Of a stretch of DNA of 64,000 nucleotides, positions 33,927-43,224 are shown one piece after another (position 1 is the stretch's first letter; each line of letters opens with the position of its first letter). The stretch comes from Desulfobaccales bacterium (GTDB taxonomy: Bacteria; Desulfobacterota; Desulfobaccia; Desulfobaccales; 0-14-0-80-60-11). The position numbers were made by a program, and so were the translations under genes. The DNA lies in the NCBI GenBank assembly GCA_041648175.1, contig JBAZPO010000010.1:76950-140949 (forward strand). The letters are read 5' to 3'. Below the pieces are notes generated by a model. That model searched no databases, was not told the DNA's origin, and was given only the letters and a program-made list of their open reading frames with translations.

Positions 33927-35114
33927 ATGGAGCACGTATGGTTCACCGCGGCCAGTTGGCTCGGCGTAGCGTTGTTAGCCAGCCTCATTTCCATCCGCAC
34001 CGGCATCTCGGTAGCCCTCGTGGAAATCTTCTTGGGGGTGATGGCGGGAAACTTTTTAGGATTCCACTCGGCCCCCTGGATCGATGTCCTGGCTGCTTTC
34101 GGGTCCATGATGCTGACCTTCCTGGCGGGGGCCGAAATCGATCCCGTCTCCTTCAAGAAGCATCTCAAACCCAGCCTGGTGATCGGCTTCATCTCATTTT
34201 TATTTCCCTTCTTGGGAGCCTGGTCCTTTGCCCACTACGTCTCCGGCTGGGACTGGCAAGCCGCCCAGATTGCCGGCATCGCCCTGTCCACCACCTCGGT
34301 GGCCGTGGTTTATGCCGTCATGGTGGAAACCGGCTTGAATGAAACCGACATCGGCAAGCTCATCCTGGCCGCCTGTTTCGTCACCGACCTGGGCACGGTG
34401 CTGGCCTTGGGAGTGCTGTTTGCCAATTTTAACCGTTGGATGCTCGTTTTTGTCGTGGTTACCTGCATTGCCCTGTGGATGCTGCCGCGTCTCAGCCGTT
34501 GGATGTTCAAAAAATATGGCGGCCGGGTCAGCGAACCGGAGGTTAAGTTCATCTTTTTGGTTCTCTGCTTTCTGGGCGCCCTGGCAGTCACGGCCAACAG
34601 TGAAGCGGTGTTGCCGGCTTATCTGTTCGGGCTGGTGGTCGCCGGCGTGTTCGTGCAAGACAAAGTCCTGATGCGGCGCATGCGGACCATCACGTTCACC
34701 TTGTTAACCCCTTTTTTCTTTATTAAGGCCGGTGCCTTGATCTCCCTACCAGCTTTGTACACGGGAATCGTTCTGATCCTTATCCTGCTGGGGGTTAAGC
34801 TCGCCGCCAAAATCATCGGGGTCTGGCCGCTATGCCGGGCCTTTAAGATGCCGTATAGGGAAAGTAATTATACTACTTTGCTTATGTCCACCGGCCTCAC
34901 TTTCGGCAGTATTTCGGCACTTTACGGGCTTACTCGCGGAATTGTCAGTCAGGACCAATATTCCATCCTGGTAACGGTGGTCATCGGTTCTGCGGTGGTG
35001 CCGACCTTTATTGCCCAAACCTGGTTCCAACCCAAGACCGTGGTACCTTATGAGCCTGCATATATCGGCAGCCCCGAGCATGTTTTGCACATGCCGGAGG
35101 AATATGAGGTTTAA
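33927..35114 (+). CDS. CPA2-type cation/proton antiporter (Kef/NapA-like)
   Basis: 395 aa with about 12 transmembrane helices and no C-terminal RCK/TrkA domain. Family features: TFLAGAEIDP in helix 3-4 region, AGIALSTTSVAVVYAVMVE (the discontinuous helix before the ion site), and ACFVTDLGTVLALG with the conserved Thr-Asp of the cation site. SD AGGAG precedes the ATG by 6 bp. It lies immediately downstream of the fluoride riboswitch; Na+/H+-type antiporters are known members of fluoride regulons, so it probably helps with fluoride or acid stress, perhaps by exchanging cations during HF-driven acidification. It could also exchange K+. The substrate is unproven. Confidence 0.88.
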   Translation: MEHVWFTAASWLGVALLASLISIRTGISVALVEIFLGVMAGNFLGFHSAPWIDVLAAFGSMMLTFLAGAEIDPVSFKKHLKPSLVIGFISFLFPFLGAWSFAHYVSGWDWQAAQIAGIALSTTSVAVVYAVMVETGLNETDIGKLILAACFVTDLGTVLALGVLFANFNRWMLVFVVVTCIALWMLPRLSRWMFKKYGGRVSEPEVKFIFLVLCFLGALAVTANSEAVLPAYLFGLVVAGVFVQDKVLMRRMRTITFTLLTPFFFIKAGALISLPALYTGIVLILILLGVKLAAKIIGVWPLCRAFKMPYRESNYTTLLMSTGLTFGSISALYGLTRGIVSQDQYSILVTVVIGSAVVPTFIAQTWFQPKTVVPYEPAYIGSPEHVLHMPEEYEV

Positions 35115-35293
35115 GAATCTGAAAATTGGCATTACCGTCACAGACCTGAGCAGGAAGCTCAGATCCTGAAAGCCCCTTTTGGGTATCCCTCAGGTCGGTG
35201 CCATGTTGGTGGGATCATGGTCACCAGCAGGTGGGATCTTATCTTCCTCATAGCCTGATCTCGTCTAAAAGAAATCGCAACTGGAGGAATAAA

Positions 35294-35716
35294 ATGTTTA
35301 AAAAAATCCTGCTGGCCTATGATGGATCGGAAGGGGCGAATAGGGCCCTTGAGGCTGCCATTGAATTGGCTCAACTTCACCAGGGGAAGATTTGGGCGCT
35401 GGCGGTAGAGGAAAATCTGCCGCACGTCATCGCCACCGTCGGCGAGTTTCAGGATACCAAGGAACAGGCCAACGAAAAATTCCGCAAGCTGCTCCAGGAG
35501 GCTCATGCCCGGGCCGAAAAAGCCGGGGTTGAGTTAAAGGCTCTGCTGCGCGGCGGTCACCCGGCCCAGACTATCATCGGTGTAGCCCAAGAAGGTGAAT
35601 TTGACGTGATCTTGGTGGGGCATAGCGGTCTTTCCGGGGTTTGGGCGGCATTCTTAGGGACTACTGCCGAAAAGGTGAGCCGCCATGCTCCATGCAGCGT
35701 CCTCATAGTCCGTTAG
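35294..35716 (+). CDS. Universal stress protein (UspA family)
   Basis: 140 aa from ATG 35294 with GGAGGAAT upstream; a longer in-frame start at 35198 has no ribosome-binding site. Starts MFKKILLAYDGSEGANRALEAA. The ATP-binding signature G-x2-G-x9-G-T is seen in GHSGLSGVWAAFLGTTAEKV, and the end PCSVLIVR is typical, so it is of the nucleotide-binding type. It follows the antiporter by 179 bp in island B and is likely read from the same riboswitch-controlled transcript. UspA proteins commonly accompany antiporters. Confidence 0.9.
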   Translation: MFKKILLAYDGSEGANRALEAAIELAQLHQGKIWALAVEENLPHVIATVGEFQDTKEQANEKFRKLLQEAHARAEKAGVELKALLRGGHPAQTIIGVAQEGEFDVILVGHSGLSGVWAAFLGTTAEKVSRHAPCSVLIVR

Positions 35717-35839
35717 TTTTGCCGTCATCTGGTTATTTTTCTTGATAATGAAGGGCGTTAAGGCAGGGTAGCGCTCTTTGGTGAAGACCGGGTTTTGTCC
35801 TTAACCCGTTGTGGCAATGAGTCGATTCCGGAGATAGTG

Positions 35840-37021
35840 ATGCCATCTAAAGACCTTAACAAGGCCGAGGCGTGGAAATTTATCATCCTGGTGGGCGTGG
35901 TCAGCCTCTTTAGCGATATGACTTATGAAGGAGCCCGCAGTATCACCGGTCCCTTTCTCGGCATCCTCAATGCCAGCGCCACGGTTGTGGGGATCGTGGC
36001 CGGGTTGGGAGAGTTCATCGGTTATGCCCTGAGGCTGGTTTCCGGTTACTTGACAGACCGGCTCGGTAAATATTGGTCCATTACTTTCGTGGGCTATGCC
36101 TTGAACCTGTTTGTCGTGCCTCTGCTGGCTTTAGCAGGAACTTGGGAACTGGCGGCTTTACTGATCTTAATGGAACGGATGGGCAAGGCTATCCGCACTC
36201 CGGCCAGAGATGCCATGCTCTCGCACGCCACCACCGAGGTGGGCAGAGGGTGGGGCTTTGGTTTTCATGAGGCCATGGATCAGACCGGCGCCATGCTGGG
36301 GCCACTCATCGTCGCGCTGGTTCTCTATTTTAAGGGTGGTTATCGCACTGGTTTTGCTTATCTCTTGATCCCGGCCATCTTAGCGATCCTGGTCATCACC
36401 ATTGCCGCGCGCCTTTATCCCCACCCACAGCATTTGGAGGTAAGCGTTCCCAAGCTAGAAACCAAAGGACTCAGTCACCCCTACTGGCTCTATGTGGTTG
36501 CTGTGGGCTTGATTGGCGCTGGCTATGCCGATTTCCCCTTAATTGCTTACCATTTTGGCAAAGCCTCGGTCACTCCACCCAATTGGATTCCCATATTTTA
36601 TGCCGTGGCCATGGGGATGGATGGCATTGCGGCGCTCATTTTGGGCCGCCTATTCGATCGGCTGGGAATGCCGGTTATTATGGCGGTCTCAATTTTATCC
36701 GCCCTGTTTGCTCCCCTGGTCTTTCTGGGAGGCTTTAATCTCACCCTGTTGGGCATGGTCTTTTGGGGAATCGGCATGGGGGCGCAAGAATCTATTATCA
36801 AGGCCGCCCTCGCGGAAATGGTTCCCAAAGACCGCCGGGCCACCGGCTACGGCATTTTTAACACCGGCTTCGGCCTTTTCTGGTTCCTCGGAAGCGCCTT
36901 GATGGGCATCCTGTATGATTTCTCCATAGGGTCTTTGATTTTCTTCTCTGTGGTTATTCAGCTTTGTTCGATACCAATATTTTTTCGCATCTCCAAAGAA
37001 ATTTGCTTTGTACATAGTTAA
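35840..37021 (+). CDS. MFS transporter
   Basis: 393 aa from ATG 35840 (CGGAGA just upstream); an alternative TTG lies at 35795. About 11-12 transmembrane helices; SGYLTDRLGKYW is the MFS motif between helices 2 and 3, GRLFDRLG repeats it in the second half, and ERMGKAIRTPARDAMLSHAT is characteristic of a group of prokaryotic MFS proteins of unknown substrate. It follows uspA by 123 bp on the same strand, the last intact gene of the fluoride-riboswitch cassette, so it may belong to that response. Confidence 0.85.
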   Translation: MPSKDLNKAEAWKFIILVGVVSLFSDMTYEGARSITGPFLGILNASATVVGIVAGLGEFIGYALRLVSGYLTDRLGKYWSITFVGYALNLFVVPLLALAGTWELAALLILMERMGKAIRTPARDAMLSHATTEVGRGWGFGFHEAMDQTGAMLGPLIVALVLYFKGGYRTGFAYLLIPAILAILVITIAARLYPHPQHLEVSVPKLETKGLSHPYWLYVVAVGLIGAGYADFPLIAYHFGKASVTPPNWIPIFYAVAMGMDGIAALILGRLFDRLGMPVIMAVSILSALFAPLVFLGGFNLTLLGMVFWGIGMGAQESIIKAALAEMVPKDRRATGYGIFNTGFGLFWFLGSALMGILYDFSIGSLIFFSVVIQLCSIPIFFRISKEICFVHS

Positions 37022-37182
37022 GGGAAAGGAGTGTTAATACGATGGCTCAAAAATCACTTCATGTTTAAGTCATAGATGCAAGATAGGTTCCAATCAATTG
37101 GGCAGGGCTATGGCTCTCCCACGCAGTCGGCCCCCAAGCCATAGTCGACCTGTGCCTTTTCCCTGGACGACCTGCCGGGGGA

Positions 37183-37356
37183 GTGAGTGAAAGAGTTGTG
37201 GGTGATATGCTGGGCCACAAAAACTCGAACTCGAAGTCCACGAGGTCCCATGCCAAAATGAAAACAGAGTCCTTGAAGCAAGTTTGGGGAGACAGGGAAG
37301 AAATGACCGCCCCAGGGCATCAAGTGGTCAATCTAACTGACCGGAAAAACAATTAA
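37183..37356 (+). pseudogene. Relic of a tyrosine recombinase C-terminus
   Basis: One frame reads VSERVVGDMLGHKNSNSKSTRSHAKMKTESLKQVWGD. The LGHKNSN box and THR-like STRSHAKMKTESLK end align with the last 40 residues of integrases (LGHk...T.rYaH....l), but the catalytic Tyr is Ser and there is no upstream catalytic domain in frame. It lies 18 bp before att copy 3, where an integrase of island B would be expected. The rest of 37022-37716 shows no gene. Confidence 0.5.
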
Positions 37357-37373
37357 AAATAAAGCGAGGTTAA

Positions 37374-37393
37374 CGGGTTCGACGCCCGCCGCC
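37374..37393 (+). other. Attachment site copy 3
   Basis: 20 bp matching the tmRNA T-arm copy with one mismatch (CGGGTTCGACGCCC), followed by TACCACCAATT, which resembles the CCACCAATT after the real ssrA 3' end. This makes it the best candidate for the original chromosomal right junction. Confidence 0.7.
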
Positions 37394-37427
37394 TACCACC
37401 AATTTAGAATAAATAATTTCAATGTGA

Positions 37428-37451
37428 TAGGGGCCAAGAGGCCCTATTTTT
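37428..37451 (+). terminator. Terminator after att copy 3
   Basis: TAGGGGCC (37428-37435), loop AAGA, GGCCCTA (37440-37446), then TTTTTG. Probably the ancestral ssrA terminator displaced by the insertions. Confidence 0.7.
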
Positions 37452-37716
37452 GTGTTCCCATAGATTATGGGGACAATTGTCTCCAGACTCCGGACAGCAC
37501 TCTTATTCCCTAAAAAATCGCTTAACCAATATCCTCACCCGTGGCATAATGCAACGATGAGACGCGGGTCTTTAAGAACAGGCGAGCAAGCCGCACGAAC
37601 CGTTAGACGAGCAATAAATTAAGATTATTTATAGCTTGTGTCGATTGCCTGCTTGCGCCTTAAATCTGAAAGCGAAGACAATGCCGCATCCAGGAAAAAT
37701 TGAAGGGAGACAACTA

Positions 37717-38679
37717 ATGGCAGCATGTGACGTTTATGATCTCATTATCGTTGGTGGCGGTCCCGGCGGCCTCACAGCAGGGCTTTATGCTATGAGAGCC
37801 GCACTCAAGACCGTGTTGGTCGAAAAAGGCCTGCCCGGTGGCCAGATCAACCTGACGGAAAGCGTGGAAAATTATCCTGGCTTTGAAAATATCAGCGGCT
37901 TTGACCTATCTCAGAAGTTTTTGCAGCATGCCAGGTCTTATGGTCTTGAAATAAGGCAGGAGGAAGTGGCGGAAGTGGAGCCGGGGCTGGAATATCACAC
38001 GGTCCGTCTGACCAATGGCGCCCAGCTTAATACCCATGCGGTGATCTTGGCCACCGGCGGCAGCCCGCGTAAGCTCAACGTCCCGGGCGAAATGGAGTAT
38101 TACGGCAGGGGGGTTTCATACTGCGCCACCTGCGACGGCTTCTTTTTCCGGGACAAGACCGTGACGGTGGTGGGCGGCGGCGATACTGCCCTGGAGGAAG
38201 CCCTCTATCTGGCCAAAATCACCCGGCAGGTTTACCTCGCCCATCGCCGGGATGCCTTCCGGGCCAGCCGGATTTTGCAACAGCGGGTCATGGCTGAAGG
38301 GAAAATCGACGTCCTCTGGAACACCGTGGTCACGGAGATCAAGGCCAATGACCAGGGGGTAGCCGCGGTGGCTCTCAAGGACACGCAGACCGGGGCATCC
38401 CGGGAACTGGCCACGGACGGGGTGTTCATCTTCATCGGCTTCGTGCCCAACAATCACCTGGTGCCGGCAGGAACCCGGATGGATCAGGACGGCTACGTCA
38501 TGACCGATGAGCGGTGCGAGACCAACCTTTCGGGGATCTTTGTGATCGGCGATCTGAGGCAGAAGTACGCCAAGCAGATTATCCTCGCGGCGGCAGACGG
38601 TTGTACCGCAGCCCTGGCCGCGGCCCTCTGCGTGGAAATGAAAAAAGCTGGTCAAAACACCACGGCGCCACGGGGATGA
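37717..38679 (+). CDS. trxB: Thioredoxin reductase
   Basis: 320 aa. ATG 37717 is chosen because GGGAG lies upstream and the protein then begins at the FAD domain (YDLIIVGGGPGGLTAG); a start at 37636 would add an unconserved stretch. The redox-active CATC lies in VSYCATCDGFFF, flanked by the NADPH domain (VVGGGDTALEEALYLA, HRRDAFRAS). C-terminal FVIGDLRQKYAKQIILAAADG is typical of TrxB. It is a flavoprotein reducing thioredoxin or a related partner with NADPH. No thioredoxin gene lies next to it. It is the first chromosomal gene right of the islands. Confidence 0.92.
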   Translation: MAACDVYDLIIVGGGPGGLTAGLYAMRAALKTVLVEKGLPGGQINLTESVENYPGFENISGFDLSQKFLQHARSYGLEIRQEEVAEVEPGLEYHTVRLTNGAQLNTHAVILATGGSPRKLNVPGEMEYYGRGVSYCATCDGFFFRDKTVTVVGGGDTALEEALYLAKITRQVYLAHRRDAFRASRILQQRVMAEGKIDVLWNTVVTEIKANDQGVAAVALKDTQTGASRELATDGVFIFIGFVPNNHLVPAGTRMDQDGYVMTDERCETNLSGIFVIGDLRQKYAKQIILAAADGCTAALAAALCVEMKKAGQNTTAPRG

Positions 38680-38732
38680 GGCGTGGACGCCGTACCTTCT
38701 TGCAGTAAGAATTTAAGAGTCTCAGATCGATA

Positions 38733-41700
38733 TCATTTGCCATCCGTCTGGTCTGGCGGGGTCGTCACCTTTGGGGGATCTTTTTTGCGGCGCTCACTGA
38801 AGCGCTGGGTGATCACGTAGAATACCGGCACAAAGGGAATAGCCAGCAGGGTCGAGGCCAACATGCCGCCGAAGACCACTGTGCCGATGGCCTGCTGACT
38901 GGCCGCGCCGGCCCCTGCGGCCTTCATCAACGGCACCACGCCTAGAATGAAGGCGAAAGAGGTCATGACAATGGGCCGGAAGCGCCGGCGGGTGGCCTCC
39001 ACTGCGGCGTCGAGGAGGGGCATGCCTTCAGCCTGCAGTTCCCGGGCGAACTCCACCACCAGGATGGCGTTTTTGCTGGCCAGGGCGATCATCAGCACCA
39101 GGCCTACCTGAGTATATAGGTTGTTTTCCAAGCCTCGGACAATAAGCGCCAGGATTACCCCCACCAGAGCGATGGGCACCACCAGGATAACCGCGGCGGG
39201 GCTGGTCCAGCTTTCATAGAGGCCGGCCAGAACCAGGAAGACCAGGGTAATGGCCAGGGCATAGATGAAGTAGGCCTGGTTGCCCACTTGTTTTTCCTGG
39301 TAGGCCGTGGCCGTCCAGTCGTAGGAAGCGCCCACGGGCAAGTTGTTTTTCGCTACCTGTTCCATGAGGTTCAGGGCCTGGCCGGAACTGAAGCCCGAAG
39401 CGGCAGCCCCGATTATGGGCACAGCGGGATACAGGTTGTAGCGGGTGAGCAGTTCGGAACCCAGCATCCGCTTGACGGTCATCAGGGTCCCCAGAGGCAC
39501 CATTTCCAGTTTCTTATTGCGGACATAAAGGGCTTCGATATCCTGGGGGGTCAGGCGGAAGGGGGCGCCGGCCTGGACGTAGACCTGGTAAGATTGGTTG
39601 AATTTGTTGAACAGGTTTACATAGGCCGAGCCCAGGTACGCCTGGAGGGTCCTGAAGACGTCGTCCATGGGAACTTCCAGAGACTCCACCTTGGTCCGGT
39701 CAATATCAAGGAAAAGCTGAGGACTTTGAGCATTGAAAGTCGTGGTGACGCCGAACAAACCGGATTGGGCCCGGGCAGCCATAACGACCGCCATGGTGGT
39801 TTCTTCCATCTCAGTAAGGCCCAGGCTGCGCCGGTCCTCCAACATCATCTGAAAACCGCCTGATTGCCCCAGACCGCTAATAGGTGGCGGGACCAGCACT
39901 GCAAACTCGGCCTTTTCAATCCCAGCCAGTTGTTGCCTGACATTGTCAAGAATTCGGTCCTGGCTTAAGGCTGTGCCGCGTTTTTCGAAGCTATCGTAAA
40001 TGACAAAGGTGGTGAACATCGTGGAGACATTGGCGGTATCCAGGATGGAAAAGCCACCAATGGTGACCCATTGAGCTACGCCCGGGATCTTTTTAAGCAC
40101 TGCGTTGACCTGGCCGGAAACCTCCTTGACCCGAGGTTGGGAGGACCCTTCGGGTAACATCGCTGCAACAATGCCGTAGCCCTGGTCTTCATCCGGGAGA
40201 AAGCCGGTGGGGTGCTGGACGAAGAGGAGGGTGCCGATGCCAATAATGAGGCAAAATACCAGGGCCATGAGCCCGGTGCGATGCACCATCCAGGCCACCA
40301 GGTCGATATAAACCTTCTCCACCACTGCATAGCCCCGGTTGAAGCCCCGGTAAAAGGCATTGATCTTCTTGTTGGGGTCATGGGGGCGCAGGTAGAGGGC
40401 GCACTGGGCCGGCTTCAGGGTCAAGGCGTTCAGCGCGCTGATTACCGCAGTGGCGGCGATCACCAGGGCAAACTGGCGAAAGAGCTGGCCGGTAATGCCC
40501 GGCATAAAAGCCGCAGGCAGAAAGACCGCGACGAGCACCAGGGTAATACCCATAATCGGGCCAGTCAATTCGCTCATTGCCTTAATAGCCGCATCGTGAG
40601 GGGAGAGACCCTTTTCCACATAGTGCGAGGCGTTCTCCACAATGACGATGGCGTCGTCCACGACGATGCCGATGGACAGAATCAAGGCAAAGAGGGTCAT
40701 GAGATTGACCGTAAAGCCGAGCATAGCTATGGCCGCAAAGGCGCCGATGATGGTGACCGGCACGGTGGTCGCCGGCACCAGGGTGGCCCGGAAGTTCTGG
40801 AGAAAGACCAGGATGACGATGAGCACCAGAATTCCGGCTTCATATAAGGTATGGTAGACCGCGTTGATGGCATCGCTGATAAACACGGTGGTGTCGTAAT
40901 AAATGCCGTATTTCAGGCCAGCCGGAAAATGCTCGCTCATCTTATCCATGGCCTGGCGCACTTCCTGGCCCACAGCGATGGCATTGGCGCCCGGCAGGGA
41001 GTAAATGATGAGGTGGCCGCTCGGATGGCCGGAGGTGTTGGAAAAATTAGTAAAAACCTGTTGACTGAGTTCCACCCGGGCCAGATCTTTCACCCGGACG
41101 ATCTGGGCAGTCTCATCGCTACGTTGGATTTTTATAATGATATTTTCGAACTGGGTCACATCTTCGAGGCGCCCCAGGGCGTTGACGGTAAACTGAAAGG
41201 CCTGGTTGGACGGCACCGGCGGCCCCCCCAGTTCCCCCGCGGCCACCTGGATGTTTTGCTGCTTGATGGCATCCACCACGTCCATAGTGGTCAGGCCGTA
41301 GTATTGGAGCTTGTTGGGGTCCAGCCAGACCCGCATGGCGTATTGGCCGGCACCCACGCACTTGACCTGGGCGACGCCGGGGAGACGGGCCAGGGGATAT
41401 TGCACATTGATCATGCCGTAATTGGACAGAAAAGTTTCATCGTAGCGGTCATCATCGGAGAAAAGATCGACTACCTGCAGAATATTGGTAGAGACCTGCC
41501 TGACCGTAATGCCCTGAGCCTGAACGGTTTCGGGCAGTTGGGCCAGGGCCGAATTGACATAATTCTGGACCAGGGCCAGGGAAGTATCGAGATCGGTGCC
41601 CACATTGAAGGTTACGGTTAAGATGTAACTCCCATCACTGCCGCTGGTGGAGGACATATAGATGGAGTCTTTGACCCCGTTGACCGCCTGTTCGATGGGG

Positions 41701-41891
41701 ATGCCCACGGTATTTGCGATGATTGAGGCGCTGGCTCCGGGATACATGGTGGTTACTTGAATCGTGGGCGGGACAATATTGGGATACTGAGCCACGGGGA
41801 GCGTTAACAGGCAGACCAGCCCCAGGATGATGAAGATTACCGCAATGACGTTGGCCAAGATAGGCCGCTCGATGAAAAACTTGGACATCAT
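38733..41891 (-). CDS. RND multidrug efflux pump, inner membrane subunit (HAE1 family)
   Basis: 1052 aa, AcrB/MexB length, beginning MSKFFIERPILANVIAV. Twelve transmembrane helices and two large periplasmic loops. The proton-relay residues are present: the Asp pair in SIGIVVDDAIVIVENA (helix 4) and Lys in ALASKNAILVVEFA (helix 10). It is a proton-driven exporter forming a tripartite complex with the adaptor and outer-membrane factor encoded upstream. Its ATG overlaps the adaptor stop by 4 bp. The substrate range is unknown, and no local repressor gene is visible. Confidence 0.95.
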   Translation of the reverse strand: MMSKFFIERPILANVIAVIFIILGLVCLLTLPVAQYPNIVPPTIQVTTMYPGASASIIANTVGIPIEQAVNGVKDSIYMSSTSGSDGSYILTVTFNVGTDLDTSLALVQNYVNSALAQLPETVQAQGITVRQVSTNILQVVDLFSDDDRYDETFLSNYGMINVQYPLARLPGVAQVKCVGAGQYAMRVWLDPNKLQYYGLTTMDVVDAIKQQNIQVAAGELGGPPVPSNQAFQFTVNALGRLEDVTQFENIIIKIQRSDETAQIVRVKDLARVELSQQVFTNFSNTSGHPSGHLIIYSLPGANAIAVGQEVRQAMDKMSEHFPAGLKYGIYYDTTVFISDAINAVYHTLYEAGILVLIVILVFLQNFRATLVPATTVPVTIIGAFAAIAMLGFTVNLMTLFALILSIGIVVDDAIVIVENASHYVEKGLSPHDAAIKAMSELTGPIMGITLVLVAVFLPAAFMPGITGQLFRQFALVIAATAVISALNALTLKPAQCALYLRPHDPNKKINAFYRGFNRGYAVVEKVYIDLVAWMVHRTGLMALVFCLIIGIGTLLFVQHPTGFLPDEDQGYGIVAAMLPEGSSQPRVKEVSGQVNAVLKKIPGVAQWVTIGGFSILDTANVSTMFTTFVIYDSFEKRGTALSQDRILDNVRQQLAGIEKAEFAVLVPPPISGLGQSGGFQMMLEDRRSLGLTEMEETTMAVVMAARAQSGLFGVTTTFNAQSPQLFLDIDRTKVESLEVPMDDVFRTLQAYLGSAYVNLFNKFNQSYQVYVQAGAPFRLTPQDIEALYVRNKKLEMVPLGTLMTVKRMLGSELLTRYNLYPAVPIIGAAASGFSSGQALNLMEQVAKNNLPVGASYDWTATAYQEKQVGNQAYFIYALAITLVFLVLAGLYESWTSPAAVILVVPIALVGVILALIVRGLENNLYTQVGLVLMIALASKNAILVVEFARELQAEGMPLLDAAVEATRRRFRPIVMTSFAFILGVVPLMKAAGAGAASQQAIGTVVFGGMLASTLLAIPFVPVFYVITQRFSERRKKDPPKVTTPPDQTDGK

Positions 41892-43102
41892 GGGGCGGCC
41901 TTCCGGGGGGCAGGGTTCTTAGGAGCTCTGGTATCTTTGGGGTCGGGCTGAGCAGGGCTTTTTTCCGGGGTTACCGGCCGGCCCGGTATGGCCCTTAGCA
42001 GACCGGCCACAACCACCCATTCCTGGCCTTGCAAACCTTCCAAGACTACCCGGTCTGAATCTACCTGGTTGCCGAGTTTAACCCCGCGACGTTCCACGAT
42101 ATTCTTATCGTTCACCACCCGGACAAAGGGACCGATCTGGTCAAAGCTCAGGGCCGCTTCCGGCACCAACAAGGCTTTCTCTACCTCACCGATGGGGACT
42201 CGCACCCGGGCGAATAAGCCCGGCAAGATTCTAGTCTTCGGATTGGGGAAGATTCCCCGCAGCATCAGGCTGCCGGTGGTGGGATTAAGAGAGATAGCAG
42301 CAAAATCCAGGTAGCCTTTATGCGGAAAGCCTTCGTCATCGGCCAGACCCACATAGACGGGGTGTTTGGCCTTCTCGACCTCAGCTTGCGGTTCCGGGTC
42401 TTTCCCGCGCACACGGAGCAAGTCCTGCTCATTAATGGGGAAATAAACATAGATGGGGTCAATCTGGTTGATCTCGGCCAGAACGGTTTTTACTCCGGCG
42501 CCCACTAATTCGCCCGGGTCCTTGAGGTGGCGGCCCATACGTCCGGTAAAGGGGGCGGTGACCTTGGTATAGCTCAGATTGAGCTTGGCCAGCACGACCT
42601 GGGCCTCGGCGGCCATGACCGCGGCCCGACGCGAGTCTCGTTCGTAGTGCCAGCGGTCCACGTCCGTTTGGGCCGCGGCTTGCTCCTGACGCAGCTTGGC
42701 GTACCGGACATATTCGGTTTGGGCATGCAACAATTGGGCTTTTTCGGACAGAACCGAGGCCTGGGCCTTTTGGAGTTGGGCCTTATATTGTTCCTGTTGG
42801 ATGAGGAACAACAGTTTACCTTTTTTTACCGTCTCGCCGTCCTGGAACAAGAGCTTTTCCAAGAAGCCTTCCACCCGGGCCACCAGTTGCACGGTGTTCA
42901 AGGCCACGGCGTTCCCCGTGAACTCCAGGTAATCGGTCACGGGCTTTGAAAAGGGCTGACTTACCGTTACTTTGGGCGGCGGCGGCGGCGCATAGGTATT
43001 CCTTTCACCACAGGCCAAGGCCATGATCAGGAGCGCCACCGCGAGCGCCATTTTGGGGGCGAGGCCGCGATACCGGATTGGGCTTCTCTTTCCTTCAACC
43101 AT
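41888..43102 (-). CDS. RND efflux periplasmic adaptor (membrane fusion protein)
   Basis: 404 aa from ATG 43102 (AGGA about 10 bp upstream); a reading to 43231 would overlap the upstream gene. N-terminal lipoprotein-like signal ends at MALACGERN. A lipoyl/barrel-sandwich half (LVARVEGFLEKLLFQDGETVKKGKLLFLIQ), an alpha-hairpin (QAQLQKAQASVL-type coiled coil, about 95-160), the second lipoyl half (LSYTKVTAPFTGRMGRHLKDPGELVGAG) and a beta-barrel domain follow. The Pro/Lys-rich C-terminus is variable. Middle gene of the efflux operon. Confidence 0.93.
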   Translation of the reverse strand: MVEGKRSPIRYRGLAPKMALAVALLIMALACGERNTYAPPPPPKVTVSQPFSKPVTDYLEFTGNAVALNTVQLVARVEGFLEKLLFQDGETVKKGKLLFLIQQEQYKAQLQKAQASVLSEKAQLLHAQTEYVRYAKLRQEQAAAQTDVDRWHYERDSRRAAVMAAEAQVVLAKLNLSYTKVTAPFTGRMGRHLKDPGELVGAGVKTVLAEINQIDPIYVYFPINEQDLLRVRGKDPEPQAEVEKAKHPVYVGLADDEGFPHKGYLDFAAISLNPTTGSLMLRGIFPNPKTRILPGLFARVRVPIGEVEKALLVPEAALSFDQIGPFVRVVNDKNIVERRGVKLGNQVDSDRVVLEGLQGQEWVVVAGLLRAIPGRPVTPEKSPAQPDPKDTRAPKNPAPRKAAP

Positions 43103-43224
43103 TGTCTCAAGTTCCTTCTGGCAGTTCCTTAAGTAAACCGTTACCGCCGCACCGCCGGTTGAGCAATCACTGGGGCTGGTCGCTGGCGATTTCTCATCCT
43201 GGTAAAAATTCCTTCTGCCAGCTG

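Larger units (their letters stand above)
33656..37393. mobile_element. Island B: fluoride-responsive cassette between two ssrA att copies
   Basis: About 3.7 kb bounded by att copies 2 and 3. It holds a fluoride riboswitch, a cation/proton antiporter, a UspA protein, an MFS transporter and, next to the right site, a degenerate tyrosine-recombinase C-terminus. It is inferred to be a second tandem integration whose own integrase has decayed. Confidence 0.6.
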
